17,072 nucleotides of DNA, from contig DAOURU010000002.1 of the NCBI GenBank assembly GCA_030627585.1, positions 1-17,072 of the forward strand, written 5' to 3'. Origin of the DNA: Bacillota bacterium. Lineage in GTDB: Bacteria; Bacillota; DSM-12270; Thermacetogeniales; Thermacetogeniaceae. A model generated the notes under the pieces. That model was not told where the DNA came from, did no database searches, and worked only from the letters and a program-made list of their open reading frames with translations. The position numbers were made by a program, and so were the translations under genes. Shown here piece by piece: positions 15,101 through 17,072 of the stretch (position 1 is its first letter; each line of letters begins with the position of its first letter).

Positions 15101-15739
15101 GGCGGCAACCTGTGCTTGCTCGGTAAGGGGAGCGCGCTGAACCTCTAATTCTCCTAAAATATCTCTGAGGCGAAGCAGGTCCTGCTCTGTTTCCTCTAGT
15201 TTTTTAATTGCCTCAGCTTTCCGCTGCCGGTATTTACTTACTCCCGCAACGTCCTCCAGGTAAAACCTTCGTTCTTCAGGGTGAAAAGAAAGAAACTCTT
15301 CAATTTTACCCTGGGCAATAACAAAAAAAGCCGCGCGCCCGATACCGCAGGCAGAAAAAAGCTCCTGGATATCGCGCAGGCGGCAGGACCCTTTATTAAT
15401 AAAATATTCACTTTCTCCTGACCGGTAGACGCGACGTGTAATACACACCTCTTGATAGGCAAGGGGAAAGGAACCTGAACTGTTGTCGAAAGTTATAGAA
15501 ACTTCTGCCATGCCTAGAGGACGGCGCCGGGCGGTACCGGAAAAAATTACATCATCCATTTTATAACCCCGCAGCGCCCTTGCATTTTGTTCCCCCAATA
15601 CCCATTGAACAGCCTCGGTAAGGTTGCTTTTTCCGCAACCGTTTGGACCCACAATAACTGTGATACCCGGCCCGAATTCTATTTCAACACGATCGGCAAA
15701 TGATTTAAAACCTTGTACTTCCAGGCGCTTTAAATACAT
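12161..15739 (-). CDS. smc: Chromosome segregation protein SMC
   Basis: ATPase core of the bacterial condensin, which extrudes and organises DNA together with ScpA and ScpB (not in this window). The 1192-residue protein has the full five-part layout: N-terminal head with Walker A GPNGCGKS (31-38) and Q-loop VIAQGKIEEFL (140-150), a long coiled coil (about 170-500), the hinge (about 503-671, with EGYEKGVKAV and GGLITGGKLG), the returning coiled coil (about 680-1040), and the C-terminal head with signature LSGGEKALT (1094-1102), Walker B FYFLDE (1118-1123, catalytic E1123) and D-loop. The length is like B. subtilis SMC (1186). The ATG has GAGG about 14 nt upstream, an unusually long spacing, suggesting modest initiation. 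It follows spoVS by 29 nt. Confidence 0.98.
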   Translation of the reverse strand: MYLKRLEVQGFKSFADRVEIEFGPGITVIVGPNGCGKSNLTEAVQWVLGEQNARALRGYKMDDVIFSGTARRRPLGMAEVSITFDNSSGSFPLAYQEVCITRRVYRSGESEYFINKGSCRLRDIQELFSACGIGRAAFFVIAQGKIEEFLSFHPEERRFYLEDVAGVSKYRQRKAEAIKKLEETEQDLLRLRDILGELEVQRAPLTEQAQVAAQYQDFMQTLRKLELSLLRSQFHKISIKKEHLLETYQKVQNSLKQEKRRTVALEEELRNLKFDLDHKEAKISQIEKECAELQKLIQDLSIFKVRREEKFTSASLRRAELESQILLLVQKNQETKKELNEVEEEYRKCTEHKNQLEQDHTRIEKEKNEWEKNKARVNQDWELTNKELLEISQKKTSLISQVREVKNKKEIIWRQQENLKRKAEAGNRRIAEIREQIQEQTRLKELDAASLHDMLQALHKGQMQLQNLRKEKEDLARQVQKSLQKIQREQMRLSFLKEAEENKEGYEKGVKAVLQALAEERYSRQEILGLVEEIFSIEPEYETALDVALGRAAHYLVCASTEVAQSVITYLKSLGAGRASFLPLTALARWAEKKRSVPFRFESKIIGRAADLAKCGQKYQDVAEFLLGRTFIARDLKSARDFAESNYYRVRVVTLEGDLIQPGGLITGGKLGPRSSSSCRRRKEIAQISACLLKYRQNLENLKKRDESLALEINNTEKKCKELEDAYHFREIEKNRREQTLFTLTQELKQLTEFTQTFLSEKEDQCCEQDLDKLAASLEQELSNVLEREKHLEAKRQDLEETRALYEKKLQELTNQITTLKVGLGSLNQELKHLAQKKYQVQSSLARQEAELKKMKSELERANQEICDLQDQEQEIQKKSDELETKRSFAEGELSFRKKQLRARKAYCAAKEKRHQKIKQKADQYQQQLSNMKLQISHFNEQAEQLLIRAREYGIELCEDNLGREVDKRAENKIKEQISELRKNLESLGEVNFTAPGELRRLEERINFLLQQKRDLEEGKEALNRIISKMDQIVVNRFLQAYQEVKKNFEEIFATLCEGGKAELFLSDEKNPLLTGLDLIVLPRGKKPRHLSLLSGGEKALTCIAFLFALLKTRPKPFYFLDEIEAFLDEVNIGRFTNFLKKIGESTQLILISHRYQTMQAADTLYGVTMEEPGVSKLISVNLTDSKWVKAG

Positions 15740-15768
15740 TCTTTTGAATACATCCTCTAAGGTCGGGC

Positions 15769-16032
15769 TTACCTGGGCTCTACAATAAACTTAATTGCAG
15801 TTCGCTCCTCACCGTCAATCGAAATTTCAACAAAGGCTGGTACGGCAACAAGATCGATGCCGTTAGGGGCAATAAAACCCCGCGTTATGGCAATTGCTTT
15901 GACAGCTTGATTTACGGCGCCAGCACCTACAGCTTGAATTTCCGCGGTCCCGTTTTCCCTTAAAACAGCAGTGAGTGCACCAGCAACTGACTTAGGATTC
16001 GATCGAGCAGAGACTTTGAGCACTTCCACCAT
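15769..16032 (-). CDS. spoVS: Stage V sporulation protein S
   Basis: Small Alba-like protein that in B. subtilis is needed for passage through stage V of sporulation, with effects on septation; its biochemical role is unclear. The 87-residue product VEVLKVSARSNPKSVAGAL, then AEIQAVGAGAVNQAVKAIAI, RGFIAPNGIDL and DGEERTAIKFIVEPR follows the B. subtilis protein nearly residue for residue. The frame is open 5 codons further to a TTG at 16047. However, AAGGAGG (16038-16044) lies exactly 5 nt before the ATG at 16032, and homologues start there, so the shorter form is chosen. It has a SigH-type promoter and sits between rnc and smc. Confidence 0.96.
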   Translation of the reverse strand: MVEVLKVSARSNPKSVAGALTAVLRENGTAEIQAVGAGAVNQAVKAIAITRGFIAPNGIDLVAVPAFVEISIDGEERTAIKFIVEPR

Positions 16033-16158
16033 TATTTCCTCCTTCAAACCCGCAAAAGTTAGTAAATTTGACCTTGATGATGAGCAAATTACCTGGGATT
16101 ATGACAAGTATATTCGACGGAATCGCTAAAATTCCTGCCTCCCTCAATTTACGCGATT
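16033..16158 (-). other. rnc-spoVS intergenic region
   Basis: A 126-bp spacer holding the SigH-type promoter (16110-16138) and about 70 nt of spoVS leader. A weak inverted repeat, AATTTG (16065-16070) with CAAATT (16085-16090), lies in the leader. No terminator with a U-tract was seen after rnc, so read-through into spoVS-smc is likely. Confidence 0.5.
16110..16138 (-). promoter_or_regulatory. SigH-type promoter of spoVS
   Basis: Minus-strand GCAGGAATT, an 11-nt spacer, and GTCGAATAT. This matches the SigH consensus (RnAGGAwWW, 11-12 nt, RnnGAATww) at all specified positions. It begins about 20 nt after the rnc stop. B. subtilis spoVS is also SigH-dependent, so gene identity and promoter support each other. 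Confidence 0.8.
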
Positions 16159-16878
16159 TTAATATTTTTCAGAGCGGTTCGTTTTGTTGCGCATTTGCTC
16201 CAAAGCGGCACGGGCGGCTTGCTGTTCAGACTCTTTTTTCGATCCCCCGCTGCCTTTTCCCAGTAAGTGACCGCGCCAGATAACCCCTGAAGTAAAATGT
16301 TTCGCGTGATCGGGCCCAGATTCAGATAAAATAACATAGGTTAACTGCTCATTTCCCTGCTGCTGAATGATTTCCTGAAGAGCCGTTTTATAATCCGGAT
16401 AGATACCCTGGGCGGTTTTTTTAATTTCTCCTTCAAATAAATTATGTAAAAACGAGCGCGCCCCCTTCCATCCTTGATCCAGAAAAACTGCTCCCGCAAG
16501 GGCTTCCAGGGCATCGGCGAGATTGGAAGGGCGTGTTCTCCCTCCTGAAAGCTCTTCTCCCCGGCCAAGACGGAGATAGATCCCCAACCCAAGGCGTTCG
16601 GCCACCCGGGCAAGGGTAGGCTCGCAAACCACTGCCGCTCTCATTTTTGAAAGCCGGCCTTCTGGTTGATTCGGATAATGGTGATAGAGATATTCCGCAA
16701 CAACCGAATTTAAAATAGCATCACCAAGGAATTCAAGCCGCTGGTTATGGTTTTTTCCTTCGTGTTCGGCTGTATAAGACGGGTGAGTAAGCGCTCTTTC
16801 CAGGAGCTCCGGGTGGTTGAAGAAGATATTTATTGTTTTTTGAAATTGCTGTAGCTTTTTTAGATAATTTTTATCCAA
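16159..16878 (-). CDS. rnc: Ribonuclease III
   Basis: Double-strand-specific endonuclease that processes rRNA precursors, scRNA/SRP RNA and some mRNAs. The 239-residue protein has the RNase III signature NQRLEFLGDAIL (45-56) with catalytic E49 and D53, the second acidic pair in LADALEALAGAVF (D122, E125), and a C-terminal double-stranded RNA-binding domain (about 161-230) ending GGSKKESEQQAARAAL. The start is TTG at 16878, supported by AAGGTGGGG (16886-16894) 7 nt upstream; no in-frame ATG fits better. It follows fabF by 64 nt, and rnc-smc-ftsY is the usual Firmicutes order. Confidence 0.97.
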   Translation of the reverse strand: MDKNYLKKLQQFQKTINIFFNHPELLERALTHPSYTAEHEGKNHNQRLEFLGDAILNSVVAEYLYHHYPNQPEGRLSKMRAAVVCEPTLARVAERLGLGIYLRLGRGEELSGGRTRPSNLADALEALAGAVFLDQGWKGARSFLHNLFEGEIKKTAQGIYPDYKTALQEIIQQQGNEQLTYVILSESGPDHAKHFTSGVIWRGHLLGKGSGGSKKESEQQAARAALEQMRNKTNRSEKY

Positions 16879-16942
16879 TATTTTACCCCACCTTGAACGA
16901 CTAAAATTGGTTTGACGACCCGGTTAGCTTTTTAAAGATAGA

Positions 16943-17072
16943 TCATTCTTGAATCTTTTGAAAAGCCAAAACGGCATTGTGGCCCCCAAAACCAAAAGAA
17001 TTAGAGAGCGCGACCTTTACGGAAAGCGCCCGGGCTTGATTGGGTACATAGTCTAAATCGCACTCCGGGTCA
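16943..17072 (-). CDS. fabF: 3-oxoacyl-[acyl-carrier-protein] synthase II, C-terminal end (5' part beyond window)
   Basis: Only the last 42 codons and the TGA are present; the frame is open to the window edge. The sequence [14 protein letters not shown], then [17 protein letters not shown] is diagnostic for the KAS II C-terminus, including the conserved glycine-rich loop next to the acyl pocket. The catalytic Cys and both His residues are upstream, outside the window. FabF condenses malonyl-ACP with acyl-ACP in fatty acid elongation. The order fabF-rnc is common in Gram-positives. Confidence 0.93.
   Translation of the reverse strand, partial: DPECDLDYVPNQARALSVKVALSNSFGFGGHNAVLAFQKIQE

Noticed and set aside
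15719..15765. Seven-codon mini-ORF overlapping the smc start.
   Set aside because: Its ATG directly abuts the GAGG Shine-Dalgarno, leaving no spacing for initiation, and the peptide has no support.
1..17072. CRISPR arrays, insertion sequences, phage or toxin-antitoxin genes, tRNA or rRNA genes.
   Set aside because: None were found: no spaced direct repeats, no terminal inverted repeats with transposase, and virtually all sequence is accounted for by core genes.

Overview
The window is a dense, entirely minus-strand gene block from a Gram-positive, endospore-forming bacterium of the Bacillota, most likely a Clostridia/Peptococcaceae-type anaerobe. The evidence is the gene order (fabF-rnc-smc-ftsY-ylxM-ffh-rpsP-khpA-rimM-trmD-rplS-lepB-rbgA-rnhB, the classical Firmicutes housekeeping string), a spoVS gene with a good SigH-type promoter, purine-rich Shine-Dalgarno sequences, and frequent TTG/GTG starts. 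The species cannot be named from the sequence alone. No tRNA, rRNA, CRISPR array, insertion sequence or phage gene was seen. Both ends cut a gene.

Reading in the direction of transcription (high to low coordinates): the 3' end of fabF (fatty acid elongation); rnc (RNase III); spoVS (sporulation regulator, own SigH-type promoter); smc (chromosome condensation); ftsY (SRP receptor, probable own promoter). A tight four-gene cassette follows, mtnP-like phosphorylase, mtnA, a FucA-type class II aldolase and an mtaD-type deaminase, with gaps of only 5, 7, 15 and 1 nt. A strong SigA-type promoter overlapped at its start site by a 24-bp palindrome then begins ylxM-ffh-rpsP-khpA-rimM-trmD (SRP, 30S protein, RNA chaperone, 16S maturation, tRNA m1G37). 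A second strong promoter starts rplS-lepB-rbgA-rnhB and a FliK/YlqG-like gene that runs off the left edge.

How the genes work together: ftsY and ffh/ylxM form the co-translational membrane targeting system, with lepB cleaving the exported products. rpsP, khpA, rimM, trmD, rplS, rbgA and rnc serve ribosome and RNA maturation; smc and rnhB serve chromosome maintenance. The four-gene cassette is the metabolic odd one out. It can be read as an oxygen-independent salvage route for 5'-methylthioadenosine and/or 5'-deoxyadenosine: deamination, phosphorolysis of the 6-oxopurine nucleoside, isomerisation, then aldol cleavage to DHAP plus a small aldehyde. The phosphorylase carries Asn-Tyr-Ala where human MTAP has Asp-Tyr-Asp, which fits that order of steps. 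This cassette, the RbgA that lacks the family's N-terminal W-F-P-G-H-M motif, and the palindromic operator candidate before ylxM are the items most worth a second look. The rest is ordinary, well-conserved core genome. There is no gene-free stretch above 300 bp.
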